From: Congzhengia minquanensis
Lineage (GTDB): Bacteria; Bacillota; Clostridia; UBA1381; UBA9506
Direction: 5' to 3'
DNA length: 64,000 bases
Assembly (NCBI RefSeq): GCF_014384785.1
Contig: NZ_JACRSU010000001.1
Span: forward strand, 372,001 to 436,000
Part shown: piece after piece, positions 63,991 through 64,000 of the stretch
Layout of the letters: the number at the start of each line of letters is the position of its first letter
Position numbering within the stretch: position 1 is the first letter of the stretch
Program-made: the position numbers and the translations under genes
Notes under the pieces: model-generated
Told to the model about the DNA's origin: nothing
The model's input: the letters and a program-made list of their open reading frames with translations, nothing else
Databases searched by the model: none

Positions 63991-64000
63991 TAGTTTGCAA

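Overview
The window reads as a chromosomal stretch of a low-to-moderate GC Gram-positive anaerobe of the class Clostridia, probably a gut or plant-polysaccharide-associated lineage. The pointers are strong GGAGG ribosome binding sites, consensus TTGACA/TATAAT promoters, S-layer homology (SLH) surface proteins, a copper-amine-oxidase-type stalk domain, DUF4474, DUF5685, DUF1540 and DUF1893 proteins, and a glucose-family PTS. I cannot name the genus. No rRNA, tRNA, CRISPR array, insertion sequence, phage or origin was seen.

Layout. 0-13.5 kb holds carbohydrate and core metabolism: an AraC regulator divergent from an SDR/AroD-like pair; class II aldolase; a minus-strand fucosidase operon (GH29, TIM-barrel isomerase, DUF1893, esterase); a minus-strand PTS operon (HPr, EIIA, EIICB); guaA, azlCD and an orphan CofE-like ligase. 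13.5-20.1 kb holds a secreted stalk-domain protein, a Cys-rich small protein, DUF4474, a metallophosphoesterase and a second, unusual GMP synthetase. 20.2-24.4 kb is a minus-strand FecCD/BtuCD-type ABC uptake operon with a PduO-like adenosyltransferase and a PP-loop ATPase, preceded by a long leader. 24.5-33.8 kb holds an esterase, a cation exchanger, an AraC regulator with a sugar dehydrogenase/isomerase pair, a diguanylate cyclase, a GNAT/YoaP protein and a sigma/anti-sigma pair. 33.9-46.3 kb is a five-gene surface operon (beta-helix enzyme, discoidin repeats, SLH proteins) behind one promoter and two adjoining perfect palindromes. 46.4-50.9 kb is a TPP-riboswitch thiamine operon. 50.9-55.2 kb is carAB. 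56-60.9 kb is lower glycolysis, with phosphoglycerate kinase and triosephosphate isomerase fused in one frame, then gpmI and eno. 61-64 kb holds a candidate small RNA, a DUF5685/J-domain pair, a membrane protein, a lipoprotein and a decayed gene tail.

Most notable: (i) a second GuaA whose glutaminase domain has lost its nucleophile Cys and about 75 residues, so it can probably use only free ammonia or another nitrogen donor; (ii) the PGK-TIM fusion; (iii) an HPr that keeps His15 but has Lys in place of regulatory Ser46; (iv) the surface operon and its paired palindromes; (v) a roughly 230-nt leader before the ABC operon that does not match a riboswitch I can recognise by eye. All functions are inferred from sequence by reading. 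No database search was run.
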